DNA from: Nitrosomonas ureae | Lineage (GTDB): Bacteria; Pseudomonadota; Gammaproteobacteria; Burkholderiales; Nitrosomonadaceae | Length of the DNA: 64,000 nt | Direction: 5' to 3' | Assembly: GCF_900108305.1 (NCBI RefSeq) | Contig: NZ_FNUX01000013.1 | Coordinates: 29,298 to 93,297 of the forward strand | Shown: positions 55,536-64,000 of the stretch, one piece after another | Position numbering within the stretch: position 1 is the stretch's first letter | Layout of the letters: every line of letters starts with the position of its first letter | The notes under the pieces: model-generated | Told to the model about the DNA's origin: nothing | Seen by the model: only the letters and a program-made list of their open reading frames with translations | Database searches by the model: none | Translations under genes and position numbers: made by a program

Positions 55536-56448
55536 TCACACGCATCACTGCGCTCCTTGATCGAACATTCTCCGCCACTTCAAGTTCATCTGAACGAATC
55601 GCCCGGCTGACCGGCCGTAAAGTTTGCTTGCTGAATCGCTGCAATTCTTCTTCCCGTACCGGCACTCCACGCGGTAAATTGTCAGTACTGGCGGCCGATC
55701 GGATAAACTGCTTCACCATCCGATCCTCCAAAGAATGAAAACTAATCACTACCAATCGTCCGCCCGGTCTTAATAAATCCACACATTGCGGCAAAACCAG
55801 CGCCAACTCTTCAAGCTCCTGATTGAGATAAATCCGTATCGCCTGAAAAGTACGTGTTGCCGGATGCCGTTTACTGTCCCGCTGCCGCGTGCGAACCGCC
55901 GCAGCGACAATCCCGGCAAGTTGTAAAGTGGTCACAATAGGCTGTCGCATTCTTGCCGCGATAATCGCTCGTGCAACCTGCCTGGCAAATCGTTCTTCTC
56001 CATACTCTTTTATCACCCGCTCCAATTCGCTTTCCGTCACTGTCGACAGCCATTCCGACGCGGTCTGCCCGCCACTGGTGTCCATGCGCATATCGAGCGG
56101 ACCCGCCGACTGGAAGCTGAAACCGCGCGCAATATCTTCCAATTGGGGTGACGACACGCCTAAATCGAGCAGCACGCCGTCAATCTGCGTAATCTCCAGA
56201 GCCTGAAGAATCTCCCGTACTCTGGAAAAACTGCCATGGCGAATACAAAATCGCTTATCCGTAATCGCCTCGCCCGACAATACCGCCGCCGGATCTCTAT
56301 CCAACGCAATTAACCGGCCGCGCTCACCCAACCCCGACAAGATCAATCGACTATGCCCGCCGCGCCCGAAGGTTGCATCGACATAAACTCCGTCCGGTTT
56401 CAACGCCAACGCATCAACGGCTGCGTGCAACAACACCGGGATATGCAC
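55522..56448 (-). CDS. rsmH: 16S rRNA (cytosine-1402-N4)-methyltransferase
   Basis: RsmH (MraW, 308 residues) methylates C1402 of 16S rRNA. It begins MHIPVLLHAAVDALALKPDGVYVDATFGRGGHS, with the SAM-binding loop in ATFGRGGHS, then GVLLDLGVSSPQLE and the C-terminal LVVISFHSLEDRMVKQF. It is 20 bp after mraZ. Confidence 0.97.
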   Translation of the reverse strand: MHIPVLLHAAVDALALKPDGVYVDATFGRGGHSRLILSGLGERGRLIALDRDPAAVLSGEAITDKRFCIRHGSFSRVREILQALEITQIDGVLLDLGVSSPQLEDIARGFSFQSAGPLDMRMDTSGGQTASEWLSTVTESELERVIKEYGEERFARQVARAIIAARMRQPIVTTLQLAGIVAAAVRTRQRDSKRHPATRTFQAIRIYLNQELEELALVLPQCVDLLRPGGRLVVISFHSLEDRMVKQFIRSAASTDNLPRGVPVREEELQRFSKQTLRPVSRAIRSDELEVAENVRSRSAVMRVSERI

Positions 56449-56468
56449 TGTTCCTTTTATCCCATCAA

Positions 56469-56915
56469 TTACAGCGAGAATCCTTCCAGTTCAGGAGGCA
56501 TGCCGCCATCCTTGAATGCCATTGCAAGTTCAATTTGTAAATTCCATTGTGCTTCATCCCACAGCTCAAGTTTCGTGCCCTGACCAACCAAAACCACATC
56601 CTTGGACAGACCGGCAAACTGACGCAGTGGTGGCGATATCAAAATGCGGTGCGCAGCATCCATGTCGACATCGCAGGCATTACCCACCAGCAACCTCTGC
56701 AAGTTGCGAGTTACCGTATCGAAGCTGGAAAGATTATTGAGTTTTTGTTCTATCGGTTCCCAGGCTGGCTGAGGATAAATCAACAAACACTTTGAGGGAT
56801 CAACAGTTACAATCAAGTGTCCTGAGCAGGTAGACATCAGTTCGCTACGGTATCTTGCGGGTATCGCAAGCCTACCTTTTGCATCCAGACTGAGCTGCGT
56901 GACGCCACGAAACAT
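56469..56915 (-). CDS. mraZ: Transcriptional regulator MraZ
   Basis: MraZ (148 residues) is an AbrB-fold DNA-binding protein that represses the dcw operon in E. coli. Both repeats are visible: SLDAKGRLAIPARYR near the N-terminus and DMDAAHRILISPPLRQFAGL in the second half. GAGGAGAC lies before the ATG. It heads the dcw cluster, and its likely operator is at 56964-56988. Confidence 0.97.
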   Translation of the reverse strand: MFRGVTQLSLDAKGRLAIPARYRSELMSTCSGHLIVTVDPSKCLLIYPQPAWEPIEQKLNNLSSFDTVTRNLQRLLVGNACDVDMDAAHRILISPPLRQFAGLSKDVVLVGQGTKLELWDEAQWNLQIELAMAFKDGGMPPELEGFSL

Positions 56916-57227
56916 GCTGTCTCCTCATATAACGGGAAAATTCATCGAGGCACACTAAATTTACCCCACATTCTCCCACCACTTCCCACTTTAATCAATA
57001 AATTCTCGATAGTCAAGCAAGAAATTGGGTTTTTATAGTTATACGACAAAGACTTAAACGGGAAGCCGATTACAGTGAATCAAGCTGTAAATTATTCAAT
57101 TAAATAAGATAGATAGAAGAAACCTGCGGTGTATTTTTATTTTTGCTGCGATAATGATCTCCAATGACACGCAATGCACGCAAAATTATGCATCCACCCC
57201 GATTAGTTTTCCCGCTTCATCACACCT
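56916..57227. other. Divergent promoter region of dcw and alkA
   Basis: This 312-bp region lies between mraZ and the glycosylase gene. It carries the three-unit MraZ box at 56964-56988. The rest is AT-rich, with no confident -35/-10 pair and no small gene. Confidence 0.5.
56964..56988 (-). promoter_or_regulatory. Three-repeat MraZ operator
   Basis: On the minus strand the sequence reads TGGGA-5-TGGGA-5-TGGGG, three TGGGN units at exact 10-bp spacing, 49-73 bp upstream of mraZ. This matches the described MraZ-binding pattern of TGGGN repeats with 5-nt spacers and predicts autoregulation of the dcw cluster. Confidence 0.8.
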
Positions 57228-57845
57228 ATGACTCCCGAATACTGGACACAGGCAACGCAGGAATTGGCCGCCTGCGATCAAGTCATGCGCCAACTGATAC
57301 AGCAATTTGAAGATGCCGCGCTCACTTCGCGCGGCTGCGCTTTCACCACACTGGCGCGCTCCATCGTCGGACAACAGATTTCCGTCAAAGCTGCCGAAAG
57401 CGTCTGGCAAAAAATCATCGGCGCCATTCCCGATATCGCGCCGCACACGATCACTGCGCAAGAACCGGATTCATTACGCGCCTGCGGACTCTCCGCCAGA
57501 AAAATAACCTACCTGCAGGACTTGTCACGGCACTTTATGGAAGGAAAATTGAATGAAACCGGCTGGGCTGGCATGGACGATGAAGCCATCATCGCGCAAT
57601 TGAGCAAAATAAAGGGTATTGGACGTTGGACTGCGGAAATGTTCCTGATTTTTCACTTGCAACGCCCGGATGTGCTGCCGCTCGACGACATCGGCCTGCA
57701 ACGCGCGATCAGCTTGCATTACCACGGCAAACAAGCCGTCGACAAAAAAACCATGCTGGAACTCGCCCAACTTTGGCAACCGTGGCGCTCGGTTGCGACA
57801 TGGTATTTGTGGCGCAGTTTGGACCCGTTGCCAGTCGAATATTAA
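57228..57845 (+). CDS. DNA-3-methyladenine glycosylase II (AlkA-like, HhH-GPD)
   Basis: This base-excision repair enzyme of 205 residues has the helix-hairpin-helix KIKGIGRWTAEMF at 128-140 and the catalytic Asp in PLDDIGLQRA (Asp153 or Asp154). It lacks the AlkA N-terminal domain, as in the shorter family members. It converges with the methyltransferase gene, 22 bp apart. Confidence 0.93.
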   Translation: MTPEYWTQATQELAACDQVMRQLIQQFEDAALTSRGCAFTTLARSIVGQQISVKAAESVWQKIIGAIPDIAPHTITAQEPDSLRACGLSARKITYLQDLSRHFMEGKLNETGWAGMDDEAIIAQLSKIKGIGRWTAEMFLIFHLQRPDVLPLDDIGLQRAISLHYHGKQAVDKKTMLELAQLWQPWRSVATWYLWRSLDPLPVEY

Positions 57846-57867
57846 GTAGTACCTTTGATCAATCCAT

Positions 57868-58542
57868 CTATTTTGCGGCGCAAAACCCATCCCGGCGGAG
57901 GGGCTTAACGGCCCGATATAACGCAATCGTGCCAGCCACGGTACGATAATGAGTAATCGTTTCGACCGGATGAAATCCGGCGTCTGTCATAAAAACCGGC
58001 AATAAACCCAGCACGTTATCGTGTATCTCTTCAAACCAGCGCATTAACCAGGATATCAACCGCATACTGAAATCGTGCGGCCTGCCGAAATCCGCCACAT
58101 GCAACGCACCTCCGGGTTTCAGCACGCGAAATGCCTCCCGCAGCATGTGCTGCTTGTCTTGCCGCGCCAAATGGTGCAACAGCAGACTGGCAAACACATG
58201 CTCAACGCTTTGATCCGGATAAGGCAAACATGTGGCTGTGCCCTGCCGCCACAGAATGCTTTGCCCGGCCTGCGCGGCTTTTCGTTGCGCAATACGCAAT
58301 ATTTCAGCGTCGATATCCAATCCATGAACGGCAACATCCGGATGCGCCTGTTTCATCAGCAACGCAAGCGTTCCTGTACCGCATCCGGCATCCAGCACGG
58401 TTTGCTCAGACTGAATAGGCGCTTGCGCAATTAAATCCGCATTGATCCCCGACTCCGGAAAAAACCACCGCATCATGGGATCGTACCAACGCGTCAGCCA
58501 ATGATAATGCAAAGCAGGGATGTAACCGGAACGTTTCTTCAT
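57868..58542 (-). CDS. Class I SAM-dependent methyltransferase
   Basis: This methyltransferase of 224 residues has motif I VLDAGCGTGTLALL (about 50-63), an acidic GLDID motif II, and VLKPGGALHVADFG. The fold resembles UbiE/Methyltransf_11 proteins. The N-terminal YHWLTRWYDPMMRWFFPE segment is seen in small-molecule methyltransferases of this kind, but the substrate is not known. Confidence 0.88.
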   Translation of the reverse strand: MKKRSGYIPALHYHWLTRWYDPMMRWFFPESGINADLIAQAPIQSEQTVLDAGCGTGTLALLMKQAHPDVAVHGLDIDAEILRIAQRKAAQAGQSILWRQGTATCLPYPDQSVEHVFASLLLHHLARQDKQHMLREAFRVLKPGGALHVADFGRPHDFSMRLISWLMRWFEEIHDNVLGLLPVFMTDAGFHPVETITHYRTVAGTIALYRAVKPLRRDGFCAAK

Positions 58543-58767
58543 GGTGATAATTTGATCTTTTTATTTTAAAAATTGAATAAGGAACATCAATCGCTGCCTC
58601 TCAGCATACATCGCCCCATGCTAACAACATTTGATTGAAAATCCATGGTAACAGTCAATTTGAAACTGATATGCTCCAATCCTCAACTTACCGTTTCAAA
58701 TTCTTGGACCTTGCAGCGCATCAATACAAGTACCATTGAACAAAAATAAAAGAGCCACCCCATAAGC

Positions 58768-61149
58768 ATGAGCAACAAAGAAAGCCTTTCAGAGCGTGAT
58801 ATTTGCACCAAATACATTACTCCCGCCATTATCAAGGCCGGATGGGATTTGCACAGCCAAATCCGGGAGGAAGTCAGTTTCACCCAAGGCCGCATCATCG
58901 TGCGTGGAAAATTGCATACGCGGGGAGAACAGAAACGCGCCGACTATATTCTGTACTACAAATCCAATATTCCATTGGCTGTGATTGAGGCCAAGGAAAA
59001 CAGTTGCAGCGTAGGTGCCGGTATGCAGCAAGCGCTAAATTATGCCGACACGCTGGGCGTACCTTTTGTATTCAGCTCCAATGGCGATGGCTTTCTGATG
59101 CATGACCGCACCGGACTGACCAATCGGATCGAGCAGGCGCTGACACTGGATGAATTTCCCTCGCCTGCGCAACTGTGGCAGCAGTATTGCCAGTGGAAAG
59201 GATTGGAAACAGCTAAAGCGCGCCATACCGTTGAAATGCCGTATTATGATGATGGTACAGGCCGTGTTCCGCGCTATTACCAGGCCAATGCCATCAACAA
59301 TACCGTGGAAGCGGTGGCGAAAGGCCAGCCGCGCATTTTGCTGGTCATGGCGACCGGCACCGGCAAGACTTACACGGCATTTCAGATCATCTGGCGGTTG
59401 TGGAAGTCCGGTACGAAAAAACGCATTCTGTTCCTGGCCGACCGTAATATCCTGGTTGATCAAACCAAAAACAATGACTTCAAACCATTTGGCGCGGCGA
59501 TGACCAAAATCAGCAAACGCCAGATCGACAAAAGCTACGAGATTTACCTGTCGCTCTATCAAGCCGTTACCGGCAGCGAAGAAGAACAAAACATCTACAA
59601 GCAGTTTTCGCCGGATTTCTTTGATCTGATCGTCATCGACGAGTGCCATCGCGGTAGTGCTGCGGAGGATTCCGCTTGGCGCGAGATTTTGGACTACTTT
59701 TCCTCCGCCACGCATATCGGTTTGACCGCCACACCTAAAGAAACACGCGATGTTTCCAGCATTCATTACTTTGGCGATCCGGTGTACAGCTACACATTAA
59801 GGCAAGGTATTGAAGATGGTTTCCTGGCACCCTACAAAGTTGTGCGCATTGATATCGACAAAGATCTGCAAGGCTGGCGGCCAAGCAAGGGCCAGACCGA
59901 CAAGCATGGCGAAATGATTGAAGACCGCATCTACAACCTGAGCGACATGGATCGCACACTGGTGCTGGAAAAACGCACTGAACTGGTCGCCTGGAAAATT
60001 ACCGAATTCCTGACGGCAACCGATCCTTACGCCAAGACCATCGTATTCTGTGACGACATCGACCACGCCGAGCGCATGCGTCAGGCGTTGGTAAACTTGA
60101 ATCCGGAACGGATCAAGGAAAATCGCAAATACGTGATGCGCATTACCGGCGATGATATCGAAGGCAAGGCCGAATTGGACAATTTTATCAACCCGGAAGA
60201 ACGCTATCCGGTGATCGCCACCACATCCAAGCTGATGACCACCGGCGTCGATGCGCAAACCTGCAAATTGGTGGTGCTGGATCAGCACATCAGATCGATG
60301 ACCGAATTCAAGCAAATCATCGGGCGCGGTACCCGCATCAACGAGGATTATGGCAAGTTCTGGTTCACCATCATGGACTTCAAGAAAGCAACCGAGCTAT
60401 TCGCAGACAAGGATTTCGACGGCCAACCGGTGGTGGTTTATGAACCCAAAAGCAATGAATCCCCCGCGCCACCCGATCAGGAATACGGCATGCATTTTGA
60501 TGAATCAGGCACCCCACTTCCCCCCTTAGAAAAAGGGGGGATCGAGGGGGGATTTGAAAAAGGAGATAACGAAGAAGAATCCGGCCTCAAGCGAGTGAAA
60601 TATGTCATGGGCGATGTCACCGTGCATGTGATTGCCGAGCGCGTGCAATATTATGGACCGGAAGGCAAACTGATCACCGAATCGCTGAAGGATTACACGC
60701 GTCAGACGGTGCGGCGCGATTATGCTTCGCTGGATGAATTTCTGCGCCGCTGGAGCCAGGCCGAGCGCAAGGCGGCCATTCTGCAGGAGCTGCAACAACA
60801 CGGCGTATTGCTCGAACCGCTGGCGGATGAAGTAGGCAAGGATTTCGACGCCTTCGACCTGATCTGCCATGTCGCTTTTGACCGGCCGCCGCTGACCCGG
60901 CGCGAACGCGCCGAGAATGTGAAAAAGCGCAACTACTTTGCCAAGTACAATGAACAGGCGCGCCAGGTGCTGGAAAAGCTGCTGGATAAATACGCCGACA
61001 CCGGCATTGAAAACATCGAAGATATCAAAATCCTCACGCTCGACCCGTTCAGGAACATGGGCACAGCCAGTGAGCTGGTATCCGTCTTTGGTGGCAGGCA
61101 AGCCTACCTGGCGGCCCTGCATGAGCTGGAAGACAATCTCTACGTCTGA
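58768..61149 (+). CDS. hsdR: Type I restriction endonuclease subunit R (EcoEI-like) with inserted repeat peptide
   Basis: HsdR (793 residues) is the ATP-driven translocase and nuclease. The N-terminal nuclease motif is Asp59 ... EAK (74-76). Helicase motifs follow: MATGTGKT (Gly197-Lys200 region), DECH (291-294), GLTATP, and IIGRGTRI. The C-terminal EcoEI_R domain runs to the end. At about residues 584-597 the protein reads [17 protein letters not shown], encoded by a copy of the G-run repeat (60520-60555), in a linker between the helicase and C-terminal domains. The frame is intact. It starts the R-M operon, with hsdM 29 bp downstream. Confidence 0.96.
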   Translation: MSNKESLSERDICTKYITPAIIKAGWDLHSQIREEVSFTQGRIIVRGKLHTRGEQKRADYILYYKSNIPLAVIEAKENSCSVGAGMQQALNYADTLGVPFVFSSNGDGFLMHDRTGLTNRIEQALTLDEFPSPAQLWQQYCQWKGLETAKARHTVEMPYYDDGTGRVPRYYQANAINNTVEAVAKGQPRILLVMATGTGKTYTAFQIIWRLWKSGTKKRILFLADRNILVDQTKNNDFKPFGAAMTKISKRQIDKSYEIYLSLYQAVTGSEEEQNIYKQFSPDFFDLIVIDECHRGSAAEDSAWREILDYFSSATHIGLTATPKETRDVSSIHYFGDPVYSYTLRQGIEDGFLAPYKVVRIDIDKDLQGWRPSKGQTDKHGEMIEDRIYNLSDMDRTLVLEKRTELVAWKITEFLTATDPYAKTIVFCDDIDHAERMRQALVNLNPERIKENRKYVMRITGDDIEGKAELDNFINPEERYPVIATTSKLMTTGVDAQTCKLVVLDQHIRSMTEFKQIIGRGTRINEDYGKFWFTIMDFKKATELFADKDFDGQPVVVYEPKSNESPAPPDQEYGMHFDESGTPLPPLEKGGIEGGFEKGDNEEESGLKRVKYVMGDVTVHVIAERVQYYGPEGKLITESLKDYTRQTVRRDYASLDEFLRRWSQAERKAAILQELQQHGVLLEPLADEVGKDFDAFDLICHVAFDRPPLTRRERAENVKKRNYFAKYNEQARQVLEKLLDKYADTGIENIEDIKILTLDPFRNMGTASELVSVFGGRQAYLAALHELEDNLYV
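60520..60555 (+). repeat. G-run palindromic repeat, copy 1 (inside hsdR)
   Basis: A C6 run, TTAGAAAAA, a G6 run, ATCGA, a second G6 run and ATTT. The C6 and G6 runs pair. It encodes [12 protein letters not shown] in frame. Three further copies lie at 62667, 63096 and 63232. Confidence 0.9.
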
Positions 61150-61178
61150 TTTCAAATCACTAATACAAAACCTAACTG

Positions 61179-62714
61179 ATGAGTATTTCCTCCACTATCA
61201 AATCCATCCAGGACATCATGCGTAAGGATGTCGGCGTCGACGGTGATGCCCAGCGCTTAAGTCAATTGGTATGGATGTTATTCCTGAAAATCTTTGACGA
61301 CCGCGAGAGTGAATGGGAATTGCTGCAAGACGCTTATCAGTCACCGTTGCCGGAGAAATTCCGCTGGCGCAACTGGGCCGCCGATGCCGAAGGCATGACC
61401 GGCGATGCGCTCAAGCAATTTCTCGATAACGATCTGTTTCCCGCTTTGCAGCAGCTCGAAGCCAAAGGCGGCGACCAGCGCGCTTATGTCATTCGCTCGG
61501 TGTTTGAAGATGCCTACAACTACATGAAATCCGGCCAGTTGATCCGGCAGGTGATCAACAAGATTCAGGAAGGTGTCGATTTCAACAAAGCGCAGGAACG
61601 CCACCTGTTTGGCGATATGTACGAACAATTGCTGCGCGATTTACAGGCGGCTGGTAATGCCGGTGAGTTTTATACCCCCCGTGCCGTGACTGAGTTCATG
61701 GTGCGCATGGTTAATCCGCGCCTCGGCGAGAAAATATTGGACCCGGCCTGCGGTACCGGCGGTTTTCTTTCTTGCAGCATTGAACACATGCGCAAGCAGG
61801 ATGTGAAAACCGTAGAAGACGAAACCCAATTGCAGGCCAGTATTTCCGGCATCGAAAAAAAACCGTTGCCGCATTTGTTGTGCACCACCAACATGATCCT
61901 GCACGGCATCGACGTGCCGATCAACATCCGCCACGACAACTCGCTGGCGCGCCCTCTCATCAGTTGGACACCGAAAGAACGCGTCGATGTGGTCGTCACC
62001 AATCCACCGTTTGGCGGCATGGAAGAAGACGGCATCGAAACCAACTTCCCGGCAGCGTTCCGCACCCGCGAAACCGCCGATCTGTTTTTAGTATTAATTA
62101 TGCAACTACTCAAGACCGGAGGCCGCGCCGCACTGGTTCTGCCCGACGGTTTCCTGTTCGGCGAAGGCATTAAAACCCGCATCAAGGAAAAGCTGCTGCA
62201 AGAATGCAACCTGCACACCATCGTACGCCTGCCCAACGGCGTGTTCAGCCCGTACACCGGCATCAAAACCAACCTGCTGTTTTTCAGCAAAGGCACGCCA
62301 ACCCGGCATATCTGGTTTTACGAGCACCCTTACCCGCCCGGCGTAAAAAGTTACAACAAAACCAAACCGATGAAAATCGAAGAATTCGATGCCGAAGCGG
62401 CATGGTGGGGCAAGGAAACCGAAGGTTTCAAAAACCGTGAGGCCAGCCAATATGCCTGGAAAGTCAGCCTGCAAGATATCCAGGCGCGCAACTACAACCT
62501 CGACTGCAAAAATCCGCATATCGGCGAACAGGAAATCCACGATCCCGATGCGCTACTAGCGCAATATCACGCCATGCAAAATGACATCGCCGCACTACGC
62601 GGGCAGTTGAAAGAAATATTAGAAGCAGCATTAACCCCCAAATCTTCCAACTCAGACAACCAACCACCCCCCTTAGAAAAAGGGGGGCAGGGGGGATTTC
62701 AAACGGAAGATTAA
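61179..62714 (+). CDS. hsdM: Type I restriction-modification methyltransferase subunit M
   Basis: HsdM (511 residues) is an N6-adenine methyltransferase. It has an N-terminal helical HsdM_N domain (1-150), SAM-binding DPACGTGGFLS (about 187-197) and the catalytic motif NPPF (about 274-277) in VVTNPPFGGME. The last 17 or so residues (PPPLEKGGQGGFQTED) come from repeat copy 2, so the original C-terminus has been replaced or extended. The next gene starts 2 bp later. Confidence 0.96.
   Translation: MSISSTIKSIQDIMRKDVGVDGDAQRLSQLVWMLFLKIFDDRESEWELLQDAYQSPLPEKFRWRNWAADAEGMTGDALKQFLDNDLFPALQQLEAKGGDQRAYVIRSVFEDAYNYMKSGQLIRQVINKIQEGVDFNKAQERHLFGDMYEQLLRDLQAAGNAGEFYTPRAVTEFMVRMVNPRLGEKILDPACGTGGFLSCSIEHMRKQDVKTVEDETQLQASISGIEKKPLPHLLCTTNMILHGIDVPINIRHDNSLARPLISWTPKERVDVVVTNPPFGGMEEDGIETNFPAAFRTRETADLFLVLIMQLLKTGGRAALVLPDGFLFGEGIKTRIKEKLLQECNLHTIVRLPNGVFSPYTGIKTNLLFFSKGTPTRHIWFYEHPYPPGVKSYNKTKPMKIEEFDAEAAWWGKETEGFKNREASQYAWKVSLQDIQARNYNLDCKNPHIGEQEIHDPDALLAQYHAMQNDIAALRGQLKEILEAALTPKSSNSDNQPPPLEKGGQGGFQTED
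62667..62699 (+). repeat. G-run palindromic repeat, copy 2 (3-prime end of hsdM)
   Basis: Same unit as copy 1 with CA in place of ATCGA between the two G6 runs. It encodes PPLEKGGQGGF at the HsdM C-terminus. Confidence 0.9.
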
Positions 62715-62716
62715 GG

Positions 62717-63139
62717 ATGATGCAACCCTACAAACCCACCCTAAAACCCTTTTCCAGAACCTTGCGCAGCAACCTAACCGACGCCGAGCAACTCCTCTGG
62801 TCAAAATTATGCCGCAAGCAAATTCTAGATGTGCAGTTTTACCGCCAAAAACCCTTGGCCAACTACATCGTCGATTTTTACTGCGCAGCAGCCAATCTCG
62901 TTATCGAACTGGACGGTTCGCAGCATTTTGAACCAGATCACCAAGCCAGCGATGCGGAACGAGACCGGAAATTGGAATCATTGGGTTTACGGGTGCTGCG
63001 CTTTGATAACCGACAGGTTATGCAAGAACTGGATGCGGTGATGCGGGTGATTTTTGAGGCGGTGGAGAAGGGAATTCCCCTTGGAATCCCCTCTGAAATC
63101 CCCCCTGGCCCCCCTTTTTCAAAGGGGGGTGGAGTATGA
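62717..63139 (+). CDS. DUF559 endonuclease-fold protein inside the R-M operon
   Basis: This protein of 140 residues has the DUF559/Vsr-like nuclease fold. ARTLRSNLT-like SRTLRSNLTDAEQLLWSKL starts the domain; NYIVDFYC then VIELDGSQH supply the PD-(D/E)xK-type acidic residues, and RVLRFDNRQV ends it. Such genes are common beside type I systems, but their role is unproven. The C-terminal PSEIPPGPPFSKGGGV is encoded by repeat copy 3. Its stop overlaps the hsdS start (ATGA). Confidence 0.88.
   Translation: MMQPYKPTLKPFSRTLRSNLTDAEQLLWSKLCRKQILDVQFYRQKPLANYIVDFYCAAANLVIELDGSQHFEPDHQASDAERDRKLESLGLRVLRFDNRQVMQELDAVMRVIFEAVEKGIPLGIPSEIPPGPPFSKGGGV
63096..63130 (-). repeat. G-run palindromic repeat, copy 3 (inverted, end of DUF559 gene)
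   Basis: This is the reverse complement of the other copies. The inverse unit reads C6-TTTGAAAAA-G6-CCA-G6-ATTT. It could pair with copy 4 about 100 bp away to form a long hairpin across the DUF559/hsdS junction. A partial unit (GGAATTCCCCTTGGAATCCCC) precedes it. Confidence 0.88.
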
Positions 63140-63951
63140 GCGCTGGAACTCCTGGATTTGCTTCTGACAAAAATCAGGACACTAAAACACCCACATCAAA
63201 AACAACTCCCGCAACACCCACAACCACCATCCCCCCCTTTGAAAAAGGGGGGCCAGGGGGGATTCACGGGGGGCCAGGAGGGATTATTCCAAAAGAGCCA
63301 GAGTGGATTCACCACCTCGATATCTGTACCACCGCCGAAACGGAAAAGAAATCAGGCCGAGGTCGCAGCGGCGGCAATGGAACCAGCGTATACGGCATCA
63401 AGAAACTGCGAGAATTGATTCTGGAATTGGCGGTGCGGGGCAAACTGGTGCCGCAAGACCCGAATGATGAACCGGCCGGTGAATTGCTGAAGCGCATACA
63501 GGCAGAAAAAACCAGGCTGATAGCGGAAGGCAAGATAAAAAAAGATAAACCGTTACCGCCGATTTCGGATGAGGAAAAGCTGTTTGAATTGCCACAGGGG
63601 TGGGAGTGGACAACATTAGCATTGATATCTTTAATTAATCCGAGAAATAATGCGGAAGATAATTCCTCTACTTCATTTGTTTCAATGGCAATGATTGGTG
63701 CGAAATTTAATTCCTCCCACGAACAAGAGATTCGTTTTTGGAAAGAAATAAAGCAAGGATTTACGCATTTTGCAGAAGGCGACATTGGAGTTGCCAAAAT
63801 AACTCCATGCTTTGAAAATAGTAAGGCATGTATATTTTCTGGTTTGTTGAACGGAATTGGTGCAGGTACAACTGAGTTGCATATTGTCAGGGTAATCAAT
63901 AAGACTGTTGACGCTAACTCAAAACTGACCAGAAAAGGCTGTTTGTGCTAA
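63136..63951 (+). pseudogene. hsdS: Type I specificity subunit HsdS, truncated by an IS-like end
   Basis: HsdS normally has two target-recognition domains and about 400 or more residues. This frame stops after 271. It holds an extended, repeat-derived N-terminus (residues about 32-55, PPFEKGGPGGIHGGPGG), the conserved KKLRELILELAVRGKLVPQ helix, and the first part of one target-recognition domain (LPQGWEWTTL onward). The last 15 or so codons (from about 63906) match an IS-like terminus, not HsdS. If so, the modification and restriction specificity of this locus is lost or altered unless another hsdS supplies it. Confidence 0.8.
63232..63284 (+). repeat. G-run palindromic repeat, copy 4 (5-prime end of hsdS)
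   Basis: C6-TTTGAAAAA-G6-CCA-G6-ATT, followed by a second, degenerate half unit (CACGGGGGGCCAGGAGGGATT). It encodes PPFEKGGPGGIHGGPGGI. Confidence 0.88.
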
Positions 63952-64000
63952 CTGAATTTTGACCAGGTAATCCACGTATCCTGCTTAATTTTTAAGCGGG
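63906..64000. mobile_element. Left end of an IS21-family-like insertion sequence (partial)
   Basis: From TGTTGACGC at 63906 there are two related 20-bp repeats, GCTAACTCAAAACTGACCAG (63913-63932) and GCTAACTGAATTTTGACCAG (63947-63966), starting 34 bp apart. Multiple short terminal repeats of this kind are characteristic of IS21-family ends. A stem GCTTAA/TTAAGC lies at 63983-63997. The transposase genes would be outside the window, so the family call is tentative. Confidence 0.6.

Noticed and set aside
60520..63284. Repeats in the R-M locus considered as a CRISPR array
   Set aside because: Copies are irregularly spaced by up to 2 kb, differ in orientation and lie inside genes.

Overview
The window looks like a chromosomal segment of a moderate-GC betaproteobacterium, most likely a Nitrosomonas-type ammonia oxidiser or close relative. 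This rests on the complete betaproteobacterial dcw cluster order, the mre-mrd-rlpA block, the chemoreceptor types and the periplasmic copper proteins. No ammonia-oxidation gene lies in the window, so the genus is an inference. Gene density is high and no tRNA, rRNA or CRISPR array was seen.

Layout. 1-2.8 kb: the end of cstA with its small partner ybdD, a dicarboxylate/glutamate-type symporter and suhB. 3.2-8.0 kb: a LuxR-type response regulator followed by two periplasmic multicopper-oxidase-like genes. 8.0-16.8 kb: a palindromic element and a giant cyclic beta-1,2-glucan synthase gene. 17-21 kb: a DCC-family protein and gatCAB on the minus strand. 21-27.7 kb: the elongasome operon mreB-mreC-mreD-mrdA-rodA-rlpA. 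28-30.5 kb: a chemoreceptor and cheW. 30.8-36.9 kb: a VOC protein, an M48 lipoprotein protease, dodecin, and leuS-lptE-holA. 37-39 kb: an Aer-like receptor. 39-57 kb: the full dcw cluster on the minus strand, read mraZ-rsmH-ftsL-ftsI-murE-murF-mraY-murD-ftsW-murG-murC-murB-ddlB-ftsQ-ftsA-ftsZ. 57-58.5 kb: an AlkA-type glycosylase and a methyltransferase. 58.7 kb to the end: a type I restriction-modification locus (hsdR, hsdM, a DUF559 gene, hsdS) whose hsdS runs into what looks like the end of an IS21-type element.

The most interesting part is 3.0-8.0 kb. The two adjacent copper proteins have complementary losses. The first keeps the domain-1 His pairs of a multicopper oxidase but has lost every domain-2 ligand. 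The second has lost the domain-1 pairs but keeps the domain-2 HxH and HCH...H...M motifs, and is extended by a blue-copper domain and a beta-propeller. Together they could rebuild one trinuclear site across a hetero-oligomer. The regulator gene and the oxidase pair are each preceded by a nearly identical 20-bp box placed exactly 17 bp before a TACAAT -10 element, which suggests one regulator-controlled unit.

Most of the rest is core envelope growth: mre/mrd/rlpA for elongation, dcw for peptidoglycan precursors and division, and lptE for LPS export. The right end is accessory DNA marked by G-run palindromic repeats that extend reading frames.
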